Of a DNA stretch of 64,000 nucleotides, positions 18,888 through 32,600 are shown piece by piece. Source of the stretch: Dendrophyllia cribrosa (Eukaryota > Cnidaria > Anthozoa > Scleractinia > Dendrophylliidae). The translations under genes and the position numbers were made by a program. How positions within the stretch are numbered: the stretch's first letter is position 1; each line of letters starts with the position of its first letter. A model generated the notes under the pieces. That model was not told where the DNA came from and searched no databases. It was given only the letters and a program-made list of their open reading frames with translations. Where the stretch lies: the NCBI GenBank assembly GCA_024195265.1, contig JAJLRJ010000013.1, positions 9,523,832 through 9,587,831 of the forward strand. Direction: 5' to 3'.

Positions 18888-19689
18888 TTCGATCCCTGCA
18901 AAATAACATCGTCAAATGATCAAATTATAGGTTTTGTGGAGAACATAAACACACGACTGTTTTCCTTTCTCTATTTGAAATTGCAAGTCGTCCCTACGAA
19001 GGTCTACGAATTCAACAGGAGGCCAAAAATTACCGCTTAAGCGAAGATGATTGACAGATCGGGAAAGTTAACCTGCACTAAACCACCTAGCGAGGTGGTT
19101 TAAATAAACCTAATAAACCCGACGCAAAAAATACGCGGCCGCATCAGGAATTTTGTTAAACAAATTAATTTTAATTAATTAATTGCAAATAACCCGGTTA
19201 ACTACTCTAGTGCGGCCGCAGCCAATATGTAAAATGCACGTGCAGAGGCATTGTTTTCGCTCATTAATCGTATTGTTTTGTGCAGCTCTCGCCAGCAAAT
19301 GATAACATAATCTCTCGCGTTCAAAGTTAAACCTTCTGAAGTGCGGCCGCTCACGAAAATAAACTCGGTCATTTCATTACAAACACCTTTTCACCGAGTT
19401 ATTTTAACCTGGTTATTTTAACCGGGTTACTAAAAAAATAACCCAATTAACTCACGAAGTGCGGCCGCAGCCAATGTCATTCAACAAAAGAAACTCTTTT
19501 ATTTCACCGAAATGCGCACCACGTTTTTCAAATTTTCAACTATGCAGAGAGGACCTGAAGTCAAATACACGGAAAATATTCCTTCAGAAAGCAATGGAAA
19601 GGTCCACTTGAAGGGATAGATGAGAGGGCCCTACAGGTGCCCACACACCTTATTGAGACTTGTATAACGTTAATTTTTAAGTGTAAAAA

Positions 19690-19800
19690 AGAAAGTGAAA
19701 AATCTCCTTCAGGATTGAACCTGTGACCTCAGCTAGGCTTAGTCTTACAGAGCCTACACTACCGGACTCCTACACTACCAGAGTACCACCTAGCTTCTTG
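19690..19800 (-). repeat. tRNA-like SINE remnant
   Basis: Minus strand reads CTCTGGTAGTGTAGGAGTC (A-box/D-arm-like) and, further on, GGTTCAATCCTG (B-box/T-arm-like) at tRNA-like spacing. There is no clean acceptor stem, so it is a tRNA-derived SINE piece or a degraded tRNA rather than a functional tRNA. Confidence 0.4.
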
Positions 19801-19818
19801 GGTTATTTAGGCCTAAAT

Positions 19819-20368
19819 TTAAAGTGCACATGAAGTGAAAGTTCACTACCATTTTCTTACGGTAATCTGAAAATAGCTGTGTTAAGAATTATTTTAATAG
19901 GAAAATAAGTCATTTGAAGTGGCAGGAACATACTTTAACAAGCGACGCAAGTTGGGCATATTAGACAAAGACCTGGGTTCTAGTGACGTAATTAATTAGT
20001 GTGTTTACAACTGAGCGCGTCACTCGTTTTAAAGTGGCGTTTTGGCAACTTGTGGAAGGATTGTTTCGATTAAACATGGCTGAAAGAGACGCGTATTTTT
20101 AGCCCCGAGTTCCTTACCTTCTCCGTCATGTTTTGTTGTTATCAAACACACAAATGACGTAAGAAATACCCTTTCGGCCGCGCTCAAAGTGTCGCAAATT
20201 TCAGGCCACGGCGGGAGATTTAAAACCGGCGGGAGACTTAAAACCGCTAAAAACAGTGGATCATCTTCGCGCAAAAGAGGAAAAAGACTGAAAACGAATA
20301 AAGGGATATAAACAACATCAAATCCTAAAACAAAACGGTAGTGAAATTTCACTTCATGTGCACTTTAA
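19819..20368. mobile_element. TTAA-flanked MITE (550 bp)
   Basis: TTAA then AGTGCACATGAAGTGAAA at the left, TTTCACTTCATGTGCACT then TTAA at the right. No transposase is encoded. Confidence 0.8.
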
Positions 20369-22035
20369 CGATATGAACTGCTAACCCTAACCTTAACTGA
20401 AAGCTAATAAACTGTTCCATTATTTACGTTATGTAATTCTCAGTAAGGTGCCCGATTTCCTGTTGGTCCCTCAGTCTAATCTATCCCTTCAAGTGTCCTC
20501 CTTTGAGGAAGGGGACGGTAGGGATGTTTGATGCATGTGGTAAGGGGTTGATGGAGCTAAACGCCTGGGAGAGGGGAGGGTCTGAATTTACGATTTTGTT
20601 CACGGAGACTATGGGCGACCCCGTAGCTGTCCAAACGATGTCTATGATTGGCGAACAATACAATTGATATAGAACAATGCCTCTATCCCTAATCCCTAAT
20701 CCCTATCCCAGCGGGACAAAATTAATCTATTGCTTTCTTAGCGAATCACAGACATCGTTTGGACAAGTGCTGGACTACCCGACACTATCGATTTTTATCT
20801 TTAAAATGGAATAGATACCAACGGGAGTACACTGTAATTCGTGAAGTAATTATTTTTTTCTTGATTTTTAGTTTACTTCTACTTCCTGAGCGTCATTTGT
20901 ACTTGGCTCACACTGTTTCAACCACCAAATACAGATCAACCAATGACTGTCATCCTCGGCATCACAGCACGCCCAATGGTCATCCCAGTATCACAGCATG
21001 CCTAATGGTCATCCCAGTATCACAGCACGCCCAATGGGCATCCCAGTATCACAGCATGCCTAATGGTCATTCCAGTATCACAGCATGCCCAATGGTCATC
21101 CCAGTATCACAGCATGCCTAATGGTCATCCCAGTATCACAGCATGCCCAAAGTTCATCGCCGGTACCACAGAACAGCCAATGGTCATCTCAGTAATTTGG
21201 TCAGTCAATTCCTTGTGGGTTGGGAATGGTGGGTAAATAGAGCTCTGGATGAACCTTACAACGCATACCTCACTGACGCACACACGTTCGGTCAGAAGTC
21301 AACGGACTTCTTATTCGGCTTAACTTAGTTGTACTTTAATTAACTAGTGGGACCCCTGGGATGGTATCCTTTTTTCCCCTTTTTCCTTTCATTTGGGCCT
21401 TGGGTTTCTTTCCACGTTATTCGAGTACTGTGTTCGATCGGCTCATTTTTTCTCCGAATCTGATTCGGCTTCACATCGGCTTTTTTCTGAAATACTTTTT
21501 TGTCGTCGTTGTCATTTCGTTCTCCCGCTTAGTTGCGCGAAATTAAGTTGATCAAATACGTTTCACTTGACAGTCCAAGCGCTGTATTAAGTGAAGCTTT
21601 CTTTCTCTTTTCTTTCTCTCTCTTTCTCTTCCGTAAGGTTCATCCAGATATGTTAATTATGACAAGGCTTAGAAAACTGGAGGCTGCAGGCCATTCAGCT
21701 GTTGGAAGGAGACCTTATTTGGCCACTCCTTACAGGTTTAGTGGCCTCTCTAGTGACAGGCAGATAGTTAGGCAGGCTGCCATTTTTGGTTAGCTATTAC
21801 CTCTTTGTAATTGGCTATACAACAAAATTGGCTTACAAAACGATAGATTTTGACATTTGCACGGAATTTGGTTAAAAAAACAAACAGCAATGAAGGCTCT
21901 ATACGACGTTATAAACAGAGGGAGTAGCACTTTGCTAAATTTGCCAGCGTAGATTGGATTACAGGTTAATCGTGACTTTTTAGCTCGCGGGGTATCATGG
22001 GACAATGCACACGCCATAGTGTAGATCGTTTACAG
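20369..22035. other. No gene seen; includes a 29-bp tandem repeat
   Basis: Short ORFs here have no recognisable domains; one (20759-21121) owes its length to the tandem repeat at 20965-21196. A TTTCTCTTTTCTTTC pyrimidine run is near 21600. Confidence 0.4.
20965..21196 (+). repeat. 29-bp tandem repeat, about eight units
   Basis: Units of the form CAGCATGCCTAATGGTCATC plus CCAGTATCA, alternating between GCATGCCTAAT and GCACGCCCAAT or GCATGCCCAAT versions; the last two are more diverged. Confidence 0.85.
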
Positions 22036-22251
22036 ATTCGCCACTCCAGAAACTGCGTGGAGACTGAGCATCAGCTTTCGGCACTAGGCTTTCTGGGATC
22101 GTTTGGGTAACCAGCGTTAGTTACGATAGGTTAATGGTTTCCAAAGGCAACGTTAACCAATCATAACTCGTATTAGTCACCCAAACTATCACAGAAATCT
22201 TAGTTCCAGAAGCTGATGCTCAGTCTCCCCACGGTTTCTGGAGTGGCGAAT
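22036..22251. mobile_element. Foldback MITE (216 bp)
   Basis: ATTCGCCACTCCAGAAAC ... GTTTCTGGAGTGGCGAAT with arms of about 42 bases (also GACTGAGCATCAGCTT / AGCTGATGCTCAGTC). No clear target duplication was found. Confidence 0.75.
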
Positions 22252-24556
22252 TGTAGGCGTACGTAGCCTTCAACGCCATTCTACGACGCAGTAATCATTG
22301 GATCAAGTCGGAGCCGGGGGTCGGTCGGTCAGTCAGCAAAGCTGATAGATAGCTAAGGAAGATAGTTTATAGCAATATTATAAATTTACAGCTGTTTTAA
22401 CGGTAATGTTGTTGGACAAGCTTCAAGAGGCGAATGCGAAAAGGCAAAAGCTGGATTCTGTTCAGGCTTGTTATCGAGACAAATAGCCCGCTCCCAACTT
22501 TATTGAAGCTTGAAGCTAACGTCCAGCTGGATGATAACAGAAACCCATAGAAGGGTTTTCTCATAAAACCTTATCACTTTCTCGTGGTAATTGATAGCGC
22601 ATTTTCACTATGGCGTTAATTGTCTTGACTAGTAAACTAGTAAATTTATTTAATCTGAATTGGAAACATTTTTGACTGAACTGCGATATTTTAAAAGTGA
22701 CTACGTTTATGTATTTTAATAACGCCATCGAGAAAACGTGCTACTGGCCGGCCGACACACATTTCCAAGTCAGACCTTGTTGCCTCATCAAGATGACCAC
22801 AGCGTCCGATTTACCAGCCACGTACGCCCACGACGAACATGGATGAGCAGTCAGTGACAACCGCTGGCTTAAGGTACGTAGGGCTAATTAACTACCTGGT
22901 AAATAAAGTTGGAAATAAAAGTCTGGCAGTGTGTTCATTTATTGTTTTACGTGATACAGCTACGAAGTTGTATCACTGCAGGAGATAACACCAGTTCACA
23001 ATCATTGCTTAAATCGTGTTCCGTGATTGTAAGTCGTGTCGGTGAATCTGACGGTAACCTTTGACAAGTAGTATCTTAAAAGATACCAATGGTTGTGATC
23101 GGTGTTGTCTTCTACATAAACTCGGTCCGGCTTTCGATCCGAAATTTCGGTATTTTCGCTTTCGATCCCTTTATTTTGTCGGCTGTAATTCTATTTTGTT
23201 TACAAATTCGGCCCGAATTCGAAAACAAAATAGTTCACAATTCAACTGAGTACATTTTAAGGCTTGGTATCGAGAAAGTCTCGATAGCAAACTGAGAGAT
23301 GACCCCTGCATACCGTCTAGGGGACCCTGGGGTATTCCTTTACAAAATATTCTTCGGTTTCCTGGACGCTAAATGTTTCACGTAGGAGCGCACCCCCTCA
23401 TGGATAGTTAATAGGCCTGTGTCATATTTAAAGACAAGTGTAAAAGCTCTGAATTAAAAATAAAAATAAAATATTCAAAGTTAAAAGCCTGGTGTGTCTT
23501 GTGTCTTTATTCTAAAACATTATCTACTTTGCTAAGTGAGCAACAATACTAACGGATGGTTTTATTTCAGAGACAATACTAACTCAATGATTACATTTCA
23601 GGAAAAAAACGTCATTTTTTTCTTCAAATGAATCAACATTTTTTCGGCAAAACCCTCAGCTACATACGAAACCATTCATTTTTTTTCTTCGGCACAGCTT
23701 CTACGCATTCGACAAAATTGAACACATACTTCAACTTGCGATCGCTAGCGCATGGCGGTGTAACAAACTGACATGAGTGTAAGCCATCTTACGTGGCGCT
23801 TTTTTGTTGGGAATAAAATTTGAAATAACAGTTGGTCAGTGTGTTTTATTTGCGTCTTTTGAGGCTTGCTTCACAATTAACTTTTTAATCTTTCAGCAAC
23901 AATCGACGAATCCGGCTCAACTTGTACTTATTAGGCATTCTCAAAAGAGGACATTAATTAGAGTGTGCAAATTATGTGATAACAAATGTGACTGTGAAAA
24001 AGGATAGACAATAAAAGTATGTTTACTGTGCTTCATTCTTGTCCTTTGTGATTAGCAATTTATGTTTTTATTTTAGGAACATTATATAAGTTATAATGAT
24101 GATTATAATGATGATTATAATAAAACGCAATTGAAAATAAAAGTTCGCCAACTGGTGTATTTTTTTTTTGTGTCGTGTGTGTTTCTTCTAACCAAAGTTT
24201 TAATTTCAGGAAAATCTCGCAGTATCCAAACAGATTTTTTTGGTCAGTCAGACATCGCTACTGAACTACCATTTTTATCCTTTTTTGGTTTGCGAAATCA
24301 AGACGCATAAAGCCTTCCGACGGTAAATACAAGGCATTAAACGAATCATCATTGAACGATAGAAGAGATCGAGAGAGAAGTGCTCCTTTTTTAAATGGCT
24401 TTATCCCTTTTTTGGTGTGCGAAATCGAGACGCAGATGGTAGCCCACATGCTTTAGGTTAAATATTAATGTAAGCTTCTTTTAGTTATTAAGTGAGCAGG
24501 ACCAATACCCGCCAGCTACGGCCGATGAGAGGCAAAATCCAAACTAACAACGCAAA
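22252..24556. other. No gene seen; recurrent AATAAA-type motif
   Basis: Four places (about 22905, 23455, 23810 and 24130) share a loose pattern of AATAAAA, then a C/TGG(C/T)(C/A)AGTGTGT-like box. This could mark diverged copies of one repeat. No protein domain is seen on either strand. Confidence 0.35.
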
Positions 24557-26087
24557 TATGACATTGGAACACAGACTGGAATGTAAGTTGTATCCTTTTA
24601 TTGACAAAATCGCCAAACTCGCCTTAACCGTAGGTTAACAACTTCTGGCTTCAATGGGATTCAAACCGAATCTACTAAGGTGCTGATTCAATTTTCTCAG
24701 CAGCCACTGACAGAAGATGAAAAAAGGCCCGACAAATATGTGGCTTTAAGGAGATTCAAACCCAACGACCTCTTTGTTACTGCTGCAATATGTTATCTAT
24801 GCTATCTGAAGTGGTGTGAACTGTTATATAAGGTGCCACTGGAAGAGAGAAGTAAACGCCCGGACTATAATCTGTGGCTTTAACGGGATTCAAACCCAAA
24901 GACCGCTTTGTTACTGTGCAATGTTTTCCATACTACTGTAACTCATGTGATATAAGGCGCTGCAATGCTCTCCTTATTAACTCAGATGACATGTTATATA
25001 AGGGGTTGCAATGTTCTCTATACTAACAATTATTTCATCAGGTCCAGATGCACATGGCATTACAATGCTTATCTGTTGGTGTCCGACCTTTGTTTGCTGT
25101 CAGTTCTGCCAGAAGTCAGTGTTGCGATGTGTTTTAAAACCAGGTACCATATTCTCTACCTATTTTTGACCCTACATATGCTCTCTTTACATCTATGCAG
25201 GTAAATAAAGGACGCCAGTTGGAGAAAACTGGCGTCTGAATTTGGAATATGACCAACGATAAATGAACTAGCCAGGGATATCCTCACTTTACGTTACAGA
25301 AATTAAGATATATTCCACCCAGATGCCCCAATAGGCTACGAATGGAACCAGTCACGGTGGATCCAGACCCTATCGTAAGGGGTGGGGGTGGGCAGAGTGA
25401 ATTACGTGGGGGTGGGGGGTGAATAAGGCCGGGCCGGTCGGAATGAAAATGTTAGAGACTGTGGGACCTTATATTTTTGCAAGATAAGGGGAACAGGCAG
25501 TGGCGGATCTGGGGAAGGGGGCCAAGAGAGGGGACAGTGTTAGGGGACAGTGTTAGGGTATAGCTGACATCCTTTTCTTTCTTTTCTTTGGGACGGACCA
25601 TTATTTTTTTGAAGGGGGGGGGGGGGGGGGGGGGGGAAATCTTCACATGCAAACATTTTTTTATATGCGGCACCTGCTGCAAACAATTTTTTTGTGTCCG
25701 TCCAACTGCCATACTTTCAGCAAACACAAATCTAAAGATGTTCTGGACATACTTCACATCATAGTGCTAATCCTGTTGACGACCAACTGTCACTTTTGAG
25801 TGCTGCTTCAGTTGAGATTTTGTATGTGAAGATCAGTGATTCTGATTCTGTGTCCCTTTTGTTAAAGGGTCTTAAAATGACCATTAATTAACCAATGCTT
25901 CTCTCTTTAGGGTATAAAAAAGGGATAATAGTGCATTTATAGGAAAGGGTGACAAAATGCTGGTGGGCAATCTGATGGACTCGATGCACCACTTCCAGGG
26001 GGAGGGGGACAGTAGTTATACTTTTAGTCTTGTCATGCTGATTTAACTCACTTTTCCTCTCTTGCAGGAGAAGCTATTATCACCTGA
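24557..26087. repeat. Tandem segmental duplication, copy 1
   Basis: Begins ATGACATTGGAACACAG and ends near GCAGGAGAAGCTATT. It matches 26100-27793 in the same order (CAGCCACTGACAGA, AACGGGATTCAAACCCA, GTCCGACCTTTGTT, AAAGATGTTCTGGACATA, GATGGACTCGATGCACCAC). GGGATTC(A/G)AACCC boxes are reverse-complement tRNA B-box-like, suggesting tRNA-derived repeats inside. A G run lies at about 25614-25636. No gene is supported. Confidence 0.7.
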
Positions 26088-26099
26088 TCTCAACGAAAG

Positions 26100-27793
26100 A
26101 TGACATTGGAACACAGGCTGGACTGTAACTAGTATCCTTTGGGGGACAAAATCACCACACTCGTCTCAACTGTAGGTTAACAACTTGCAGCTCCCTGTTG
26201 GCTTCAAAGGGATTCAAACCCAATGAACCATGGTGCTGACTCAATATAATAATAATAATAATAACAATAACAATAATAATAATAATAACAATAATAATAA
26301 TAATAAATTCAAATTTGTACCTCGCAGTTTCTATAAAAATATTCAACTGCGCCTTACAATAAGATATTAATATTAAAATATAAAATCGGGCTTAAAAATT
26401 ACAATTCTAAAATTCCGTAGAATAAATATTATTATAAATAATGCTGATCAAAATAATAATTGACATCAGCTTATTGTAAACACTGACATAACTAATTAAA
26501 TGCATTATTAAATATTATGAAATTATTATTAAACATTATAAATGCAGCCACTGACAGAGGATGAAAAAAAAAGCCCGACAAAATTATGTGGCTTCAATGA
26601 CATTCAAACCCAATTAGCTCTTTTTTGTTGATGCAATGGTATCAGTACTAGCTATGATAAGAGGCCACTGGAAGACAGGTGAAAAGCCTGGTCTAAAATC
26701 TGTGGCTTAAACGGGATTCGAACCCAAAGACCTCTTTGTTACTTCCGCAAAGTTCTCCACACTAAGGTGACATGTTATATAAAGGGGTTGCAATGTTCTC
26801 CATGCTAACTATTATTTAATCAGATCCAGATTCACATGATATGACAATACCTATCCTGTTAGTGTCCGACCTTTGTTAGCTGTCCGTTCTGCCAGAAGTC
26901 AGTGTTTCGATGGGTTTCCAAACTAGGTAGGTACGATAATCTCTGCCTCGTTTTTTGCCCTACATTTGCTCTCTCTCCATCTATGCAGGTAAATAAAGGT
27001 CGCCAGTTCGAGAAAATTAACCCGCGATAAATCAAGTAGCCAGAGAGCTCCTGAACACTCTACGTTACTAAAATCATAGATACATTCCACCCTGATGATG
27101 CCCCAATAGGCAACAATGAGAACCACCAGTCACGGTCGATCCAGACCCCATCGTAAAGGGTTGGGGGGGGGGGGGGGGGGGGGGGGTGAATAAGGCCGGA
27201 CTGGTAAGACTGGTAGGACTGGTAAGACTGAGGGCCTTATATTTTCGTAAGATAAGGCAGTCGGGCAGTGGCAGATCTAGATAAGAGCCCGGGGAAGGCG
27301 GGGGGACAGTCTTCGGGTGCTAACTGACATCCTTTCGTTTCTTTTTTATCTTTTCTGCAGTATCCAGGTTCCGAATCCAAAGATGTTCTGGACATATTTC
27401 ACATCATAGTTCTAATCCTGTGGCAACCGACTGTCACTTGCTTGCAGTGCTACTTCGGTTGAGATTTTGTATGTGAAGATTGGTGATTCTTATTGTGTTC
27501 TTTTTGTTCAAGGGTCTTAAAAGACTATTAATTAACCAATACCTCTCTCTACAAGGGTGTAAAAAAGGGACAGTAATGCATTTATAGGAAATGCTGACAA
27601 TATACTGGAAGGCATCTGATGGACTCGATGCACCACTTCCAGGAGGAGGTGGAGGACAGTAGTTATACAGTCTTGCCATGGATCAGTTATAGCAGCTGTT
27701 TATCAGTATAGGTCAGTATTGTGGATCTTTCAGCGCGTGAGCTGATTTACTTCACTTTTCCTCTCTTGCAGAAGAAGCTATTGCCACCTGACT
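26100..27793. repeat. Tandem segmental duplication, copy 2
   Basis: Diverged second copy of 24557-26087, enlarged by an AAT microsatellite region (about 26247-26308) and AT-rich DNA to about 26540. It carries its own G run (about 27165-27187). TTTTCCTCTCTTGCAG at the end, present in both copies, resembles a splice acceptor, so the unit could hold a repeated non-coding exon. Confidence 0.7.
26247..26308. repeat. (AAT)n microsatellite with AAC variants
   Basis: About 20 AAT triplets with a few AAC units. Confidence 0.9.
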
Positions 27794-27993
27794 CTGTATT
27801 TCAAGATCTACCTCCATAACAGCATCCAACAAGTCCCCAAGTACAGAAACTTTATGCTACAGGTGTCTAGTTCAAGAGGTAAGCAATCATTTCTCTCTTA
27901 ATTCCACAAAAGCTCACCAACATCCAATTCATTTTCCTTACTAACGATTGGTCAAGTGTTGACAACAGCAGCTGTGAGCATTAAAAACAATCA

Positions 27994-28655
27994 TTAAGGA
28001 CGTTCGCGCTAATTGTTTATGCGCATCCTTACTGCGCACGCAATTCATGTCGCAACGCCATGCTACGTCATGCACGAGCGCGCGCGCAAGAGAAGAAATC
28101 TAAGCACATGAAGGGCTGGTAGCCGTTTTCTTAACTTTGCTTAGATTTAACTCGCTTGGATGGTCGGTGACCCCCAATTTTTTTGATAGATAATTTTCTT
28201 TGCCAATTCTCGACAGATTGTAAAAAAATGAACAAAAAATCAATGTAGGAAGTTTAAATTTTTTCCATTTTTCTACCCGCGCGACATCGAATCCTCGCAA
28301 CTTGCGGCTGTCAGAGTTTGCAAATGCTGTTGTTTACAGATTAGATATCCTCTAAAGAACGTTACCAGTTGAACGAATTTGCTTAATAGACCCACTCATA
28401 CAAAATTTGGCACAGAAAATTGCATTTTAGAGATTCATTAACAATATTTTTGGACTAACAGACATTGGGGCCATATCGAGTTGGGAAGGCCGATTTTTCG
28501 AAATTAGGGTCACCTTTCAGATATCTTATCACCGAAACGAAGTCGGTGACCCCCCCATTTTTTTGCATTTCTGATACGAGTAACACATTGCCTAACTGCA
28601 GCAAAAGTTTTATAAAAAAATCAATGTTAGAAGATTTTCGCGCGAACGTCCTTAA
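27994..28655. mobile_element. TTAA-flanked element (662 bp), GGACGTTCGCGC ends
   Basis: TTAA-GGACGTTCGCGC at the left and GCGCGAACGTCC-TTAA at the right. The interior has GTGACCCCC and runs of T but no ORF with a domain. Same length as the element at 29031-29692. Confidence 0.8.
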
Positions 28656-29030
28656 ATAGATCACATGGCGCCAAATTTAATTCTGAAGAAACTACTAGAA
28701 AGGAAAGTATGCAATCGTAAGAAAAAAATCCTGGCTTGCAATAGCTCAGTATTTTCCATCACCTGTTCTTTGATGGATCAATATTACAATTTTGTTAGCA
28801 GGTGATGCTACAAAAATGGTATCAACTAAATTGCAGCCATTGTTGAACAGGTTATGGTCTCTTTGATGATGTACTGGTTACCACAGGACCAGTATTATCT
28901 GTTAAAGATATCCTTACTTTAAGCTTGAAGTGCTTATAACTAAAGAAAAAAACTTGGTGACCTACATTTTTTTTTTCGAAATGCAGTTAGCATGTTAAGT
29001 ACTGGAAATTACTAGAACCTGTTAGCGATC

Positions 29031-29692
29031 TTAAGGTGATTCCATTGAAAAAGAAGGAATTTTTACGATTTTCTAAAACTTGGTCCAGATGGTAATTATG
29101 TTATGAGCATCACAAAAATGAAATAAAAAATAGGGGTCACCGTGCTCGTTTTTGCACAACATGGATGGCCATTATAGCAACTATACGACCCGCGAGGTTT
29201 CATTACTGAACCCTAGTAATCAGAAAGGGGACTATAATTTCTAAAAAAAAATCATTGCTTGGATTAAAATAATAGAGCAGTTCAACAAAATTGACTTTGA
29301 TCTTACATTATAAACTATTTTAGTTGACCAGTAATTAAGATTATGAAAGACATTAAAGAATTCGCGGCGTACGCGCATACCCAACACTACCTGAAGACGT
29401 GTTCTTTACAGCATTCAAATACAAATATTTCAAAGCAGAATTTTTAACTTTTCTTTAAATTGCGATATATTGTAGTCAACCGTGTGTCATTTAAATTTCT
29501 GCATTAAAAATTGGGGGTCACTGTGCTCGTTGTCAAGCTATTGTTCCCGACCAGCGCAAAATCCTCTTTGTAATTGAATCCTTAAAGGAAACCCTCTTGC
29601 TTTGGAGTGCGCGCGCGCTCGTGCACGCGCAAATGACGCAATTTATTATGCGCAGTAGTGATGCGCAATGCAAAACTAGGGAATCACCTTAA
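29031..29692. mobile_element. TTAA-flanked element (662 bp), GGTGATTCC ends
   Basis: TTAA-GGTGATTCC ... GGAATCACC-TTAA. It shares interior features with 27994-28655 (GGGGTCACCGTGCTCGT against CGAAGTCGGTGACCCCC; GCGCGCGC near one end) and has the same length, so the two probably belong to related families. Confidence 0.75.
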
Positions 29693-32600
29693 GAGTAGCC
29701 AGAAAATAAATACTTCATAAAAACAACTGAAGACCACAGAGATGAAAGACCCACTCTCTGTATGCCTGACACAAAAAGCAGCACTAGATATTTAAAAAAA
29801 AAACTGACTTTTCTGTGTTACTTCAAATTACATGAAGTAAAACATTTTTCACGCTTTACAGCAAAAGAAAGGAAAATATTAGAAATAGGTTTGCCTCAAA
29901 CCCCAGAGTCATATCCATATCCACTACAACAACCAAGGCTAGTTGCCAAGAGCTGTATTTATTTTACAAATCAAATCACTCATTGATGGTAATTCCAATG
30001 ATCGCATGCTAATTTTACGTTAATTGTACTTGATTGTTTTCCTTTAGAATCACTCCGCGCCAAAAATGCCTGTCAGATTGTAAAGGAAAAACCCTGTCGT
30101 TGTTTCCTCGGAATCATTTTCAACTTCGCCATCGCAATTTAACTTGCTGTGCATCAACAGTGGTGTCAGAGAACCAAGCCTTTGGACTTCAAAATGAAGA
30201 CGTCCACTTAAGCTTCAAGGTGACTTACACTGCAGAGACAAGAAACACATTTTAGCCGTTAAAGAAACTGTCATAGGGATTTTGACGTTTCTGGGTCAAA
30301 ACTGCCCCAAATTGAAACTAAGTACCTTTCTTACATACACAAAACTATTATAGAACACTAAAAGGAAGATATCAAATGAATTCTTGAAGGGAAAATAAAC
30401 CATATACATGTAATCATTGGTCTAGCAAGTTTTCAAAGGCAAAATGCGATAAACTTGAACTTTTTTTCAAGTTGCGAATCATTTCCATCCTGGCCATCTG
30501 CCGCTCTAGACACTGAAAGACCACTAGTAGAAAAATTGTGAACAAAACTGCATGGACCATTATTATTGCATTTCCATTGATATAAGTATAACTTTTGGCT
30601 GTTTAAAGCAACATTTAAAATGGTGACATAGCCCCTCTAAGGACGTTCCTGGACTAATGATGGGATGATTGACTATGATAGTAGTTATTCTGTCTACTTC
30701 AAATTAACATTTTAAATTCAACACTAAGATTTGTATTACCATAATTTCGTGTGTTTTTGTGTAGAATTTTAGCTTTGACTGTTTTGCTAGCTTTCTCCGA
30801 CGGCATTGTATATAGCACATACTGTAAGAAAAAATGTTTTGTTGAGAACAACCTTTGTAAGTGGCCATGTCTGTCTGGAACTATCACAGACCACCTATTT
30901 TTTTCTGTGTCTTGTACACATCCTCGGAGTCGTGTATCATGAGTTCCATTAAACTGTTTGTTTATTATACACAAACCTTATGCATGTACAATTCAGCCTG
31001 AATAAAAATTACCGAGGTAATTATTGCCAAAACAAAATGCAAGATTAGAACAAGATTGTATTGACTTCTCTCTCATAGAAGTGTCAAGGTGTTTTCCAGC
31101 CTCCATCCCGCTTAAAGTACCACCACCCACAACCCAACCCACCCTTATCTGCTCCTCCCACAACCCAACAACCCAACCCAACCCAAGTACCACTACCCAC
31201 AACCCAACCCGACCCTTATCTGCTCCTCCCCTCAACTACCCCTCCGATTTTCCCACCCAGTCCCATCCACCACCACTATTACCATGACAAAGAACAGTAC
31301 ATAAACATGACACCATTGTTTAATTGCTTTTCTTTGTTGCTCATGAGATCATAATAAGGTAAAGGCCAAGGGATGATATAGCTCAAGGCAGATCTACACT
31401 ATGTGCAAGCTGTTCCTAGCTGTACTTTGTTCATGTATATATAACCTTAATTAGGTACGGTAGGAACATTTTGCACTGGTGGCCTTTCAATGACCTAATT
31501 GACATATAATTTTGTCATAAACTCCTGTGGAGTATCCAGGATATTAACATATCAAAATATAATTGTAATTTGAGCTAGTATCCCTTTCAATAAATCTTGC
31601 ATGATTTCTAATTTCCTCACCTCATAAACATTCTAAAATAATCCCCATAATTCCCACATGCACCTCCTGACAACTTCTTGAGGTACTACTCAGCGATATG
31701 CGTACATTAATTTAGCAGATGTCAATCGCGGTGATCGTATATCAACAGATATCAACTTTTCTGATTTAAATTTATTATTTGCATTGGCTGAACTTGCATG
31801 CATAAACTATAAGTTTTGCATAAATTAATTGTGCACAAAATAAATTATAAGTAACACAGTTGTGATCCAATTGGATAGTTTCCGTGGTCTGTCAGTAATG
31901 TAAGGCAGTGGTCACTCACACAGGGTTTTAAAATTATTAGTTTTGTATTAAGTCATTTAAGTTTTTTAAAGTGTCAAATTCAGCAGGTTTTTGTAGCAGA
32001 CAGCTATTTTTATACAACCATTTAACTTTCGAGATGGGTATTGTGTAGCTTGTATGGCATCATAAACAAATCATCCAAACTAGCTTAGATTTTCACAGTA
32101 CTGTTATGATGCTAGAGTTGTAAATCATTGCATAAAAAAAGGGGCACTGGACAACCATCAATTTTTCCACAGATGACTGACAGGAACAATCTAAGCATGC
32201 CTCTGTGTGAATCCACAACTCTGGCTCATTTTAATAAGACTTTTTAAGAATAAATGAATAAAGTTACATGTAAGTTTACTTAATTTTAGATTTTAATTAG
32301 TTTGTTGATTTTGTGTTGGTTTCCTTAGAAAAAGTTTATTACTTTTTATAGTTTTCAAGCGCCACAATAGTGTTTCTGGGCCATTTTTGATGTTGGGAAT
32401 AACTTTAGAAAAATATTTTACCTTCTATGAACTGGTTTTTCAATGCGATACTATAAAAGGAAACACTGTATTTAGCTGGAGAAACTGAAAATTATGGTGA
32501 TGCCTTAGAAACCTTAAAAAGAATTGACACAACTTCACCCCAGGCTTGCAAATTTTCGCTGACTTGACTCGCATTTCTAAATTTCACTTGTGTTGGTTAT

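Larger units (their letters stand above)
17307..19472. mobile_element. Long-TIR foldback element with nested MITEs
   Basis: Ends GGCTGCGGCCGCACTTGGTGA and its inverse. Inverted arms extend about 200 bases (17307-17520 and about 19245-19472), sharing AACCCGGTTA blocks, CGGCCGCACTT and GCTCATTAATCGTATTGTTTT. A 3-bp AAT lies at both edges. Inside are three further inverted-repeat units: 17521-18669 (GGCCGGTTC...), 17791-17973 and 18704-18887. No transposase ORF is seen, so all are non-autonomous. Confidence 0.65.

Noticed and set aside
20759..21121. Histidine/serine-rich 120-codon ORF
   Set aside because: Its length comes from the 29-bp tandem repeat; no conserved domain.
24965..25204. Cysteine/leucine-rich 79-codon ORF as a secreted or membrane protein
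   Set aside because: It lies within the duplicated repeat unit; the second copy does not keep the frame.
26700..26740. tRNA genes at the GGGATTCGAACCC boxes
   Set aside because: Only a T-arm/B-box-like motif is present; no acceptor, D or anticodon arms. More likely part of a tRNA-derived repeat.
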